From assembly GCF_000721705.1 (NCBI RefSeq), contig NZ_JOJL01000020.1, positions 248,001 through 312,000 on the forward strand: DNA of 64,000 nucleotides, read 5' to 3'. The DNA is from Actinoplanes subtropicus (GTDB lineage: Bacteria > Actinomycetota > Actinomycetes > Mycobacteriales > Micromonosporaceae). Position 1 is the stretch's first letter. Each line of letters opens with the position of its first letter. Positions 24,876 to 33,137 of the stretch are shown here, piece by piece. Under the pieces are notes generated by a model. It did no database searches. It was not told where the DNA came from and was given only the letters and a program-made list of their open reading frames with translations. The translations under genes were made by a program, and so were the position numbers.

Positions 24876-25364
24876 ATGAGCAAGCCCCGCAAACCCGCCG
24901 ACGAGCAGGAAATGCGCCTGCGCGTGGAGGCCCGCCTGCACGACGGCGTCATCCCGGTGCCGTTCCTCGGCAAGACCTGGCTGACCCGGGGCGCGGCCTA
25001 CTGGCGCCGCCGGGCCGGCGCGGTGGTCGTGATGGTGCTGGCGCTCGCCCTGGTGGGCGGCATGACCGTGGGCTTCACCATCGGCATCGTCGGCGACGGC
25101 AGCGACGCGATACGGATCGCGCTGGCCGTCCTCTACGACCTGACCGTCGTCGCCGGCGTCCGCACCGGCCTCCGCAAGATCGCCGCCGCCCCGCTCGACG
25201 ACCGCCGCGGCGGCCCGGGCACGCACGTCCCGAACGGCCTGCTCGCCTTCGTGCTGGCCCCCTTCGGCACCGGTCTCGTGCTCACCATCCTGCTGGCCAT
25301 GTTCGGCCGCGACTTCATCGGCGAGCGCCGTGCCCGCGAGCTGAGCCACCCCAAGCCTAGGTGA
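24876..25364 (+). CDS. Small membrane protein, candidate immunity protein
   Basis: 162 residues starting 15 bases after the WXG effector stop. A cytoplasmic basic N-terminus (about 1-46, ending YWRRRAG) is followed by hydrophobic segments at about 47-71 and 75-97, a polar loop (LDDRRGGPGTH), and a third segment at about 120-144. No signal peptide cleavage site is seen. The family is unknown. Position and topology fit an immunity protein that protects the producer membrane against the preceding protein. Its tail overlaps the converging LacI gene by 8 bases. Confidence 0.75.
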   Translation: MSKPRKPADEQEMRLRVEARLHDGVIPVPFLGKTWLTRGAAYWRRRAGAVVVMVLALALVGGMTVGFTIGIVGDGSDAIRIALAVLYDLTVVAGVRTGLRKIAAAPLDDRRGGPGTHVPNGLLAFVLAPFGTGLVLTILLAMFGRDFIGERRARELSHPKPR

Positions 25365-26373
25365 CCGGGGCCGTGCTGGCCCGGACCTTCAGTTCCACGC
25401 CGAGCAGCGACTGGGCCGGCGGCCCGCCGGCCGATCCGTCCACTCGGGACAGCAGGATGCGGGCGGCCTGCGCGCCCATCTCGGCCAGGGGCAGCGCCAC
25501 CGAGGTCAGCGGCGGGGCCAGCTTGTCCAGGTGGGGCATGTCGTTGAAGCCGATCAGCGACACCTCGCCCGGGCAGGAGCGGCCGGCCCGGGCCAGCGCG
25601 TCCAGCACGCCGAACGCGATCAGGTCGTTCCCGGCGACCACCGCGGTGAACGGGCGGGCCGAGGCGAGCAGCCGGCCGGCCGCCTCGGCGCCCGCCTCCT
25701 CGGTGTAGGCGGCGCAGGCCCACACCAGGTCGGTGGCGGGCAGGCCGTGCTGCAGGACGGACTGCCGGAAGGCGGCGGCCCGTTCCCGGCCGGTCGAGGT
25801 GTCGGCCGGGCCGCCCAGGTGGGCGATGTGCCGGTGGCCCAGCGCGACCAGGTGGTCGACCGCGAGCCGGACGCCGGTGCGCTCGTCGCCGCCCACGTAC
25901 GGCAACTCGGCGCTCGCGGTGTTGCGGTTGACCAGCACCGCCGGCACCCCGGCCGCGGCGATCTCGGCGAGCAGGTCGTCGTGCCAGCGGGCGGTGGCGA
26001 CGATGAAGCCGTCGGTGCCGCGGGCCCGCAGCAGCTCGATCTGCCGGCGCTCGGTGGCCGCGTCGTTGTCGGTGTCGGTGAGCACCAGCGTGTAGCCGGC
26101 CTGGGTCAGCACCTTCTCCGCGCCGCGGACCATAGGCGGGAAGAGCGGGTTGGTCACGTCCGGCACGACCATTCCGATCAAGAACGATCGGGCCGTGCGC
26201 AGGCCCCGCGCCACCGGATTCGGCACGTAGCCGAGGCGCTGGGCGGCCCGGGCCACCCGCCGCACGGTCGCCGGGCTGACCTGCTCGCGGGTCTCCGGGT
26301 TGAGCGCGCGGCTGGCCGTCCCGGGGTGGACGCCGGCCGCCCGGGCAACGTCCGCCAGCTTGATCCGCTGCAT
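25357..26373 (-). CDS. LacI-family transcriptional regulator
   Basis: 338 residues. The N-terminal helix-turn-helix and hinge are textbook (KLADVARAAGVHPGTASRALN; RLGYVPNPVARGLRT). The periplasmic-binding-like effector domain follows (FLIGMVVPDVTNPLFPPMVRGAE; AVVAGNDLIAFGVLDAL). It is divergent from the Liv-type ABC operon. Two identical operators (26396-26405 and 26463-26472) bracket the promoter region, so it probably represses its own gene and the whole 26487-35131 operon, released by the substrate or a metabolite. LacI control of a Liv-type importer is uncommon, since LacI members usually sense sugars or nucleosides. Confidence 0.95.
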   Translation of the reverse strand: MQRIKLADVARAAGVHPGTASRALNPETREQVSPATVRRVARAAQRLGYVPNPVARGLRTARSFLIGMVVPDVTNPLFPPMVRGAEKVLTQAGYTLVLTDTDNDAATERRQIELLRARGTDGFIVATARWHDDLLAEIAAAGVPAVLVNRNTASAELPYVGGDERTGVRLAVDHLVALGHRHIAHLGGPADTSTGRERAAAFRQSVLQHGLPATDLVWACAAYTEEAGAEAAGRLLASARPFTAVVAGNDLIAFGVLDALARAGRSCPGEVSLIGFNDMPHLDKLAPPLTSVALPLAEMGAQAARILLSRVDGSAGGPPAQSLLGVELKVRASTAPVT

Positions 26374-26395
26374 GGGCTCAGCGTATCCCGTACCA

Positions 26396-26405
26396 CAATC
26401 GATTG
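26396..26405. promoter_or_regulatory. LacI-type operator 1
   Basis: CAATCGATTG is a perfect palindrome with the central CG of LacI-family operators, 23 bases upstream of the lacI-type ATG at 26373. With its flanks it reads ACAATCGATTGC, the exact reverse complement of operator 2 with flanks. Confidence 0.85.
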
Positions 26406-26462
26406 CGTCATCTGATCAAACACCACATTGACGTGGCCCGAAAGGTGGCGAATGCTCGCCTG

Positions 26463-26472
26463 CAATCGATTG
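26463..26472. promoter_or_regulatory. LacI-type operator 2
   Basis: A second CAATCGATTG, 67 bases from the first, immediately before the GAGGAG ribosome-binding site of the binding-protein gene at 26487. Binding here would block transcription start or elongation; the paired sites allow looping. Confidence 0.85.
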
Positions 26473-26486
26473 TTGAGGAGCGGCCC

Positions 26487-27716
26487 ATGTCGACGAACAA
26501 TCGTTTCTGGCGGGCCGGCCTGGCGACCGGCGCCGCGCTGGCTCTCGCGGCGTGCTCGTCCGGCGCCGCGAAGACGACGAAGGCCGCCGAGGCGCCGCTG
26601 GTGATCGGCGCGTCGGTCTCGCTGACCGGGGATTTCGCCGATTCCGGCAAGGCGGTCAAGGCCGGCTACGAGCTCTGGGCGGACACCGTGAACGCCAAGG
26701 GCGGCGTACTCGGGCGTACGGTCCAGATGAAGATCGTGGATGACACGTCCAGCCCCAACCAGGTGGTCACCAACTACCAGAACCTGATCAACAAGGACAA
26801 GGTCGACCTGGTCTTCGGCCCGTTCTCCAGCCTTCTCACGGTGCCCTCGTCGCAGGTCGCCAAGCGGTACGGGTACGCGTTCCTGGAACCGGCCGGCGGC
26901 GGCCCGGCCGTCTTCGCCCAGAAGCTGCCCAACCTCTTCTTCGTCCAGCCGGCCCCGGTGGTCAAGCAGGGCGACGTCTTCGCCGACTGGGTGCTGTCGC
27001 TGCCCGCCGCCCAGCGACCGGCCACCGCCGCCTACACCGAGCTGGACGACCCGTTCGCGACGCCGGTCGCCGAGGACATCCGGGCCCGGTTCGAGGCGGC
27101 CGGCATCAGGACCGTCTACAAGCAGGTGTATCCGGCCGAGACCCAGGACTTCTCGACCATCATGACGAAGGTGGCCGCGGCCAAGCCGGACGTGCTGGTC
27201 GGCGGCACCCAGAGCGAGGACGCGTACGGGCAGGTCAAGAGCCTGGTCCAGCTCAAGTTCAGCCCGAAGTTCATGTTCCTGTCCAACGGGGCGAACTCGC
27301 CGGTGGAGTTCCCCGACAAGGTGGGCGCCGCGAACACGGCCGGCATCATGTCCTCCGGCGACTGGTTCCCGGCCAGCAAGGCGCACGGCAGCGACGAGTT
27401 CGCCGCGGCGTATGTCAAGAAGTACGGCGGGACCACCGACACGATCGACAACACCAGCGCCGAGGCGTACGCGGCCGGGCAGTTGGTCGAGGAGGTCGCC
27501 GCGAAGACCGGGAAGATCGACAACGCCACCGTCATCGCGACCCTGCACCAGGGCACCTGGCCGACCGTGCTCGGCGACCTGAGCTGGGACGCGGTCGGGC
27601 AGCCGAGCGGCAGCTTCGCGCTGATCCAGTGGCAGAACGGCAAGCTGGTGCCGGTCTACCCGGCGGGCGTGGCGCAGGCCCAGCCGGTCTCCCCCAAGCC
27701 CGCGTGGGGCGGGTGA
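26487..27716 (+). CDS. Liv-type ABC transporter substrate-binding lipoprotein
   Basis: 409 residues. Lipoprotein signal with lipobox LAAC (Cys23), then a type I periplasmic-binding fold: PLVIGASVSLTGDFADSGKAVKAGYELWADTVN is the classic LivK/AmiC start, and VDLVFGPFSSLLTVP follows. The ATG at 26487 has GAGGAG six bases upstream, next to an operator. This family binds branched-chain amino acids, but also amides, urea, aromatic acids and other carboxylates, so the ligand is open. First gene of a nine-gene run up to 35131. Confidence 0.95.
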   Translation: MSTNNRFWRAGLATGAALALAACSSGAAKTTKAAEAPLVIGASVSLTGDFADSGKAVKAGYELWADTVNAKGGVLGRTVQMKIVDDTSSPNQVVTNYQNLINKDKVDLVFGPFSSLLTVPSSQVAKRYGYAFLEPAGGGPAVFAQKLPNLFFVQPAPVVKQGDVFADWVLSLPAAQRPATAAYTELDDPFATPVAEDIRARFEAAGIRTVYKQVYPAETQDFSTIMTKVAAAKPDVLVGGTQSEDAYGQVKSLVQLKFSPKFMFLSNGANSPVEFPDKVGAANTAGIMSSGDWFPASKAHGSDEFAAAYVKKYGGTTDTIDNTSAEAYAAGQLVEEVAAKTGKIDNATVIATLHQGTWPTVLGDLSWDAVGQPSGSFALIQWQNGKLVPVYPAGVAQAQPVSPKPAWGG

Positions 27717-27720
27717 GCGT

Positions 27721-28587
27721 GTGCACGCCCTCGTCCAAGGGCTGATCCTGGGCGTGCTGACCGGCGGCGTCTACGCGCTGATGGCCTCCGGTCAGACGCT
27801 CGTCTTCGGCATCATGAAGGTGGTCAACCTGGCCCAGGGTGCGCTGGTCGTCCTGGGCGCGTACCTCTCGTACCAGCTGTTCGTCTCGTACGGCATCGAC
27901 CCGTTCCTGGCGATCCCGGTGACCGCGGTGGTGATGTTCGCCCTCGGCGTGGGCGTGCACCTGGCCGTCCTGCGCCCGCTGCGCCGCGAGGACCGGGCCG
28001 AGCTGAGCCTGCTGGTCACCTTCGCGGTGGCGCTGCTGATCGAGGGCGTGATCGGCGTCGTCTGGAACACGACCCGGCGCAGCATCAACACGTCGTACGC
28101 CAACGACAGCTGGACGGTGGCCGGCTACCAGATCACGGTGGTCCGGTTCGCCGCGTTCGCGCTCTCGGCCGCCGCGCTCGGCCTGCTGATCCTGCTGCTG
28201 CACCGCACCCGCTTCGGCCGGGCGGTGCGGGCGACGGTGCAGAACCCGGAGTCGGCCCGGCTGCTCGGGGTGCGCGCCGAGCGGGTGGCCGCCCTCGGCT
28301 TCGGCCTGGGCGCGGCCACCGCGGCGGCGGCCGGCTCGGTCTACGGCCTGCTCTACCCGTTCAACGCCGGCAGCCACTACGACCTGATCTCGCTGCTGCT
28401 GTCCATCGTGGTGCTGGGCGGGCTGGGCAGCATCGGCGGCGCGATCGCCGGCGCGATGATCATCTCGGTCTCGTCGGCGGTGGTCGCCTCGACGATCTCC
28501 CCGTCCTGGGCCCCGATGACCTTCTTCGTGCTGCTGCTGGCCGTCCTGCTCGTCCGCCCGCAGGGCCTCTTCGGGAGACCGGCGTGA
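27721..28587 (+). CDS. Liv-type ABC transporter permease (LivH family)
   Basis: 288 residues, about eight transmembrane segments. GGVYALMASGQTLVFGIMKVVNLAQGALVVLGAYLSY is the LivH N-terminal signature, and GLGSIGGAIAGAMIISV contains the ATPase-contact loop. GTG start at 27721, four bases after the binding-protein stop. Forms the membrane channel with the LivM-type subunit encoded next; the genes overlap by 4 bases (GTGA). Confidence 0.96.
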   Translation: MHALVQGLILGVLTGGVYALMASGQTLVFGIMKVVNLAQGALVVLGAYLSYQLFVSYGIDPFLAIPVTAVVMFALGVGVHLAVLRPLRREDRAELSLLVTFAVALLIEGVIGVVWNTTRRSINTSYANDSWTVAGYQITVVRFAAFALSAAALGLLILLLHRTRFGRAVRATVQNPESARLLGVRAERVAALGFGLGAATAAAAGSVYGLLYPFNAGSHYDLISLLLSIVVLGGLGSIGGAIAGAMIISVSSAVVASTISPSWAPMTFFVLLLAVLLVRPQGLFGRPA

Positions 28588-29516
28588 TCAGGGGCGCGGT
28601 GTTCGTGGTGACGCTGGCCGTGCTGCCGCTGCTCGGGCTGCCGCACTGGGTGCTCAACATGCTGGTCTTCGTGCTGATGTTCGCCGCCCTCGCCAGCGCC
28701 TGGAACCTGGTCGGCGGCCTGACCGGCTACCCGTCGCTCGGGCACGCGGCGTTCTTCGGCATCGGCGCGTACGCCTTCGCCCTGCTCCTGCACCGGCAGA
28801 CCGAGATCACCGACGGTTGGCAGCCGTTCGCCTGGCTGCCGGCGATCGGCGTGGGCACGGCGCTGATCGGCGTGCCGATCGCCGCGATCGCGATGCGCAC
28901 CCGGGCCGACGTCTTCGCGATCGTCACCATCACGCTGCTCTTCGTCGTGCAGACGCTCGCGTTCAACCTGCACGGGCTGACCGGCGGCGCGCAGGGGCTG
29001 TCCTTCCCGGTCGCGCCGTTCCCGGCGGACACCTTCGAGCGGCCGTTCTACTACGTGCTGCTCGGCCTGCTGGTGCTGGCGATGCTGCTGACCTTCGGCA
29101 CGCTGCGCAGCAAGGTCGGGCTGGCGCTGGCGACCGTGCGCGGGGACGAGGACAAGGCGCGCGGGCTCGGCATTCCGGTCGGCGGCGCGAAGGTGCTGGC
29201 CTTCGCGGTCAGCGTCGGGCTCACCGCGATGGTCGGCGCGGTCTGGGCGTACTACCAGGTCGGGATCATCTACCCGCAGTTCGCGGTGGATCCGCTGGTC
29301 ACGATCGCGATGGTGCTGATGGTGTTCCTCGGCGGCCGGGGCACGCTGTGGGGCCCGGTGCTCGGGGCGTTCGTGCTCGAGACCGGCCAGCAGTACCTCG
29401 CGTACGAGCTGGGTGCGAGCCAGTTCTACCTGATCGCGTACGCGATGATCTTTCTTTTGATCATGTTGTTCCTGCCGCGCGGAGTGCTGCCGAGCCTGGC
29501 CGGGCGGCTGCGATGA
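28584..29516 (+). CDS. Liv-type ABC transporter permease (LivM family)
   Basis: 310 residues with about nine hydrophobic segments. WNLVGGLTGYPSLGHAAFFGIGAYAFALL is the LivM signature, and the coupling loop appears as GGRGTLWGPVLGAFVLETGQQYL. GTG start at 28584 overlaps the LivH-type stop, and its own stop overlaps the ATPase gene start (ATGA). Second half of the heterodimeric importer channel. Confidence 0.96.
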   Translation: MIRGAVFVVTLAVLPLLGLPHWVLNMLVFVLMFAALASAWNLVGGLTGYPSLGHAAFFGIGAYAFALLLHRQTEITDGWQPFAWLPAIGVGTALIGVPIAAIAMRTRADVFAIVTITLLFVVQTLAFNLHGLTGGAQGLSFPVAPFPADTFERPFYYVLLGLLVLAMLLTFGTLRSKVGLALATVRGDEDKARGLGIPVGGAKVLAFAVSVGLTAMVGAVWAYYQVGIIYPQFAVDPLVTIAMVLMVFLGGRGTLWGPVLGAFVLETGQQYLAYELGASQFYLIAYAMIFLLIMLFLPRGVLPSLAGRLR

Positions 29517-30247
29517 GCGACCTGCTGCGAGTGGACGGCCTGCGCAAGAGCTACGGCGGGGTGACCGCGGTCGACGACTGCTCGCTGGCCGTCGCCGAGG
29601 GCACGGTGACCGCGCTGATCGGGCCGAACGGCTCCGGCAAGACCACGCTCTTCGACCTGATCACCGGATATCGCAAGCCGGACGCCGGCCGGGTTTTCTT
29701 CGCCGGCCAGGACGTCACCGGCCGTGGCCCCGGGCGGCTCTACCGCGCCGGGCTCTCCCGCACCTTCCAGCAGGCCCGGGTGTTCCCGCAGCTCACGGTG
29801 GTGGAGAACATGGTGGCCGCGGCCGGGCACCGGTGGTGGCGGCAGCTCGCCACGCCGCGGGTGAGTGCCGCCGACCGCGCGCGGACCGAGGCGCTGCTCG
29901 CCGAGTTCGACCTGACCGGCGACGCCGACCGGATCGCGGCCGAGCTCTCCTATGGCCGGCGCAAGCTGCTCGAGTTCGCCGCCGTGCTGATGAGCACGCC
30001 CCGGCTGGTGCTGCTCGACGAGCCGGCCGCCGGCGTCAACCCGGTGCTGGTCGAGCGGATGGAGCAGCACGTCCGGTCCCGGCACGCGGCCGGCGTGACG
30101 TTCCTGATCGTCGAGCATGACCTGTCCTTCGTGATGCGGCTCTGCGACCCGGTCATCGTGCTGGACGCCGGCCGCCCGATCAGCCAGGGCGACCCGTCCG
30201 CGGTCCGGGCGGATCCGCGGGTCCTCGACGCGTACCTGGGCGGTTGA
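29513..30247 (+). CDS. Liv-type ABC transporter ATP-binding protein (LivG family)
   Basis: 244 residues. Walker A GPNGSGKTT, signature LSYGRRK, Walker B LVLLDEPAAGVNP and EHD switch. LSYG in place of LSGG and the AGVNP tail are typical of LivG. It follows LivM by overlap and precedes the LivF-type gene by one base. Works in the cytoplasm as one of the two ATPase subunits. Confidence 0.96.
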   Translation: MSDLLRVDGLRKSYGGVTAVDDCSLAVAEGTVTALIGPNGSGKTTLFDLITGYRKPDAGRVFFAGQDVTGRGPGRLYRAGLSRTFQQARVFPQLTVVENMVAAAGHRWWRQLATPRVSAADRARTEALLAEFDLTGDADRIAAELSYGRRKLLEFAAVLMSTPRLVLLDEPAAGVNPVLVERMEQHVRSRHAAGVTFLIVEHDLSFVMRLCDPVIVLDAGRPISQGDPSAVRADPRVLDAYLGG

Positions 30248-30248
30248 G

Positions 30249-30995
30249 ATGCTGCTCCGGATCGAGCGGGTGGTGGCCGGCTACGGTGCCGGCGACGTGC
30301 TGCGCGGCATCGACCTGGACGTCGCCGAGGGCGGCGTGACGTGCCTGATCGGCCCGAACGGCGCCGGCAAGTCGACGCTTCTGAGAACCGTCAGCGGGCT
30401 GCTGCGGCCCAGCCGCGGCCGGGTGCTGTTCCGCGGCGAGGATCTCGGCCGGCGCGGCCCGCGCGAGCGGCTGCTGCTCGGCATCGTGCACGTGCCGCAG
30501 GAGCGCAGCCTCTTCCCGGCCATGACCGTGCGGGACAACCTGCTGATGGGCGGCTACCTGCTGCGGGACCAGCGGCTGTTGCGGGAGCGGATCGACCGGG
30601 CGGTGGCCGCCTTCCCGATCTGCGCGCGGCGGGCCGGGGCGCACGCCGGGTCGCTCTCCGGCGGCGAGCAGAAGCAGGTCGAGCTGGCCCGCACGCTGCT
30701 GCTGGACCCGGCGCTGGTGCTGCTCGACGAGCCGTCGATCGGGCTGGACCCGCGGTCCCGGCGGCAGGTCTTCGAGAGCGTCCGGCAGCTGGCCGGGGCC
30801 GGCCGCACGATCCTGCTGGTCGAGCAGAACGCCCGCTCCGGGCTCGCCGCGGCGGACACCGGCGCGGTGCTGGACGGCGGCGTGGTGCGGCTGGTCGCGC
30901 CGGCCGCGCGGCTGCTCGACGACCCCGAGGTGGCGCGGCTGTACCTGGGTGCGGGTCCGGCTGAACACAAGGCGGAAAGGAGTCGAGATGAGTGA
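30249..30995 (+). CDS. Liv-type ABC transporter ATP-binding protein (LivF family)
   Basis: 248 residues. Walker A GPNGAGKST, signature LSGGEQKQVELARTLL, Walker B LVLLDEPSIGLDP; VPQERSLFPAMTVRDNLLMGGYL is characteristic of LivF. The stop lies inside the next gene's start region (8-base overlap), so the dehydrogenase gene is coupled to the transporter. This links import and metabolism of the ligand. Confidence 0.95.
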   Translation: MLLRIERVVAGYGAGDVLRGIDLDVAEGGVTCLIGPNGAGKSTLLRTVSGLLRPSRGRVLFRGEDLGRRGPRERLLLGIVHVPQERSLFPAMTVRDNLLMGGYLLRDQRLLRERIDRAVAAFPICARRAGAHAGSLSGGEQKQVELARTLLLDPALVLLDEPSIGLDPRSRRQVFESVRQLAGAGRTILLVEQNARSGLAAADTGAVLDGGVVRLVAPAARLLDDPEVARLYLGAGPAEHKAERSRDE

Positions 30996-31896
30996 GGTCG
31001 GCTGGATCGGCGCGGGGCGGATGGGCGCGGCGATGGCTCGGCGGTTGCTGGCGGCCGGTTACGGCATCCACGTCTGGAACCGCACCCGGGAGAAGGCCGA
31101 GGCGCTCGCCGGGGCAAAGGTCGCCGACGCCGTGGACGACCTGGCCGGGCTGGAGGTCGTCGTCACCACGGTGGCCGACGACGCGTCGCTGCTGCGGGTC
31201 ACGATCGGCGAGGAAGGGCTGCTGCGCGGGCCGGTGTCCCCCCGCTTCCTGATCGACGCCAGCACGGTCGCGGCGGAGACGTCGGAACGGGTCCGGCAGT
31301 TCGCCGCCGAGCGGGGCACCACGCTGCTGGCCGCCCCGGTCAGCGGCAACCCCAAGGTGGTGCGGGCCGGCCGGGCGTCGATCGTGGTCTCCGGGCCGAA
31401 GGACGCGTTCGCCGAGGTCGAGCCGCTGCTGCGGGCGATCGGCGCGGTGACCTACGTCGGCGGGGGCGACCAGGCCCGGCTGGTCAAACTCGCGCACAAC
31501 GTGCTGCTCGGTGTGGTGACCCAGGCGCTGGCGGAGGTGACGGTGATGGCCCAGCGGGGTGGCGTACCCCGGTCGGTGTTTCTCGGTTTCCTGAACGACT
31601 CGGTGCTCGGCTCGGTGTTCAGCCGGTACAAGTCGCCGGCGCTGGTCAACCTCGACCTGACCCCGACCTTCACCACCGACCTGCTGCGCAAGGACTTCGA
31701 CCTGGGGCTGGCCGCGGCGCGCGGGCTCGAGGTGCCGATGCCGGTCGCGGCGGCGGCCTACCAGCTGGTGCAGGCGGCGGCCGGGCGCGGGCACGGCGAC
31801 GCCGACTTCGCGGCGCTGATCGTGGAGCAGGCCCGCAGCGCCGGGCTCGAGCTGGAACCGGAGCACGCGGACGTCGACGACGGGCTCGGGTCATGA
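30988..31896 (+). CDS. NAD(P)-dependent beta-hydroxyacid dehydrogenase (HIBADH/6PGDH-like)
   Basis: 302 residues from ATG 30988 with AAAGGAG upstream. Rossmann motif GWIGAGRMGAAMARRLL at the start, substrate signature APVSGNPKVVRAGRASIVVSG (variant of the DAPVSGG motif), and the catalytic Lys in LVKLAHNVLLGVV. These enzymes oxidise beta-hydroxyacids or reduce semialdehydes (3-hydroxyisobutyrate, tartronate semialdehyde, glyoxylate). The VSGN instead of VSGG hints at an unusual substrate. Coupled to LivF and, by a 4-base overlap, to the M24-fold gene. Confidence 0.92.
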   Translation: MSEVGWIGAGRMGAAMARRLLAAGYGIHVWNRTREKAEALAGAKVADAVDDLAGLEVVVTTVADDASLLRVTIGEEGLLRGPVSPRFLIDASTVAAETSERVRQFAAERGTTLLAAPVSGNPKVVRAGRASIVVSGPKDAFAEVEPLLRAIGAVTYVGGGDQARLVKLAHNVLLGVVTQALAEVTVMAQRGGVPRSVFLGFLNDSVLGSVFSRYKSPALVNLDLTPTFTTDLLRKDFDLGLAAARGLEVPMPVAAAAYQLVQAAAGRGHGDADFAALIVEQARSAGLELEPEHADVDDGLGS

Positions 31897-33125
31897 TCCC
31901 GGCATCGCCCGGGCGGATGGGCGTGGATTTTGAGGAGCGCGTCGACTTCGCGCGCCTGCGCGCCTACCGGCTCGGCCGGGCCCGCGCCGCGCTGGAGGCC
32001 TCCGACCTGGGCGCGCTGCTGCTCTTCGACATCAACAACATCCGGTACGTGTCGTCCACCATGATCGGCGAGTGGGCCCGGGACAAGGTCGCCCGCTACG
32101 TCCTGTTGACCCGCACCGGCGAGCCGGTGGTCTGGGATTTCGGCTCGGCCGCCCGGCACCACCAGCTGTACGCGCCATGGATCGTCCCGTCGAACAGCCG
32201 CGCCGGGATGCTCGGGCTGCGCGGCGCGGTCGCCCCCGACGCCGGCCTGATCGCCGCGGCGGTGGCGGAGCTGCGGGGTCTGCTGGCCGAGCACGGCGTG
32301 GCCGGGGAGCCGGTCGGGGTGGACATCGCCGAGACGCCGATGTTCCTCGAGTTGCAGCGCTCCGGCGTGGACGTGCGCGACGGCCAGCAGGTGATGCTGG
32401 ACGCCCGGGTGCTCAAGTCGGCCGACGAGATCATGCTGTTGTCCACCGCGGCCGCCATGGTCGACGGCGTCTACCAGGACATCGCCGAGGCGCTCAAGCC
32501 CGGCATCCGGGAGAACGAGATCGTCGCGCTGGCCAACAAGCGGCTCTACGAGATGGGCTCGGACGACGTCGAGGCGATCAACGCGGTCTCCGGCGAGCGC
32601 TGCAGCCCGCACCCGCACAACTTCTCGGACCGGCTGATCCGGCCGGGCGACCAGGCGTACTTCGACATCATCCAGTCCTTCAACGGCTACCGGACCTGCT
32701 ACTACCGCACCTTCGCGGTGGGCCGGGCGACCGCTTCGCAGCGGGACGCGTACGCCAGGGCGCGGGAGTGGATCGACGCGGCGATCGACCTGGTCCGGCC
32801 CGGGGTGACCACCGATCAGATCGCCCGGCTCTGGCCGGCCGCGCCCGAGTTCGGTTTCGCCGACGAGATGGCCGCCTTCGGCCTGCAGTTCGGCCACGGG
32901 CTCGGCCTCGGGCTGCACGAGCGGCCGATCATCTCGCGGCTCAACTCGCTGACCCACCCGGTCGAGCTGCGCGAGGGGATGGTCTTCGCGCTGGAGACGT
33001 ACTGCCCCGCCGACGACGGCTACTCGGCCGCCCGGATCGAGGAGGAGGTCGTGGTCACCGCGGAGGGCGCGGCCGTGCTCACGCTCTTCCCCGCCGAGCA
33101 GCTCTTCGTGGCCAATCGCTATTAG
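31893..33125 (+). CDS. M24-fold (pita-bread) hydrolase/lyase, aminopeptidase P or DddP-like, with altered metal site
   Basis: 410 residues. An N-terminal creatinase-like domain (about 1-165, containing LLLFDINNIRYVSS) is followed by the pita-bread domain (about 175-400). Metal ligand candidates are Asp258 (AYFDI), His335 (FGHGLGLGLHE) and two Glu in ALETY and IEEEVVV. The second family Asp, expected in GYxxDxxRT, is Cys269 (GYRTCYYRT). Loss of this ligand resembles metal-independent creatinase-like members or DMSP lyase relatives more than true peptidases. Being inside a catabolic operon it more likely cleaves a small imported molecule than peptides. Confidence 0.85.
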   Translation: MIPASPGRMGVDFEERVDFARLRAYRLGRARAALEASDLGALLLFDINNIRYVSSTMIGEWARDKVARYVLLTRTGEPVVWDFGSAARHHQLYAPWIVPSNSRAGMLGLRGAVAPDAGLIAAAVAELRGLLAEHGVAGEPVGVDIAETPMFLELQRSGVDVRDGQQVMLDARVLKSADEIMLLSTAAAMVDGVYQDIAEALKPGIRENEIVALANKRLYEMGSDDVEAINAVSGERCSPHPHNFSDRLIRPGDQAYFDIIQSFNGYRTCYYRTFAVGRATASQRDAYARAREWIDAAIDLVRPGVTTDQIARLWPAAPEFGFADEMAAFGLQFGHGLGLGLHERPIISRLNSLTHPVELREGMVFALETYCPADDGYSAARIEEEVVVTAEGAAVLTLFPAEQLFVANRY

Positions 33126-33137
33126 TTGGAGGCTTCG

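Noticed and set aside
23580..25349. Long minus-strand open frame across the WXG effector region
   Set aside because: The plus-strand genes have ribosome-binding sites, coupling overlaps and family motifs; the antisense frame has none.
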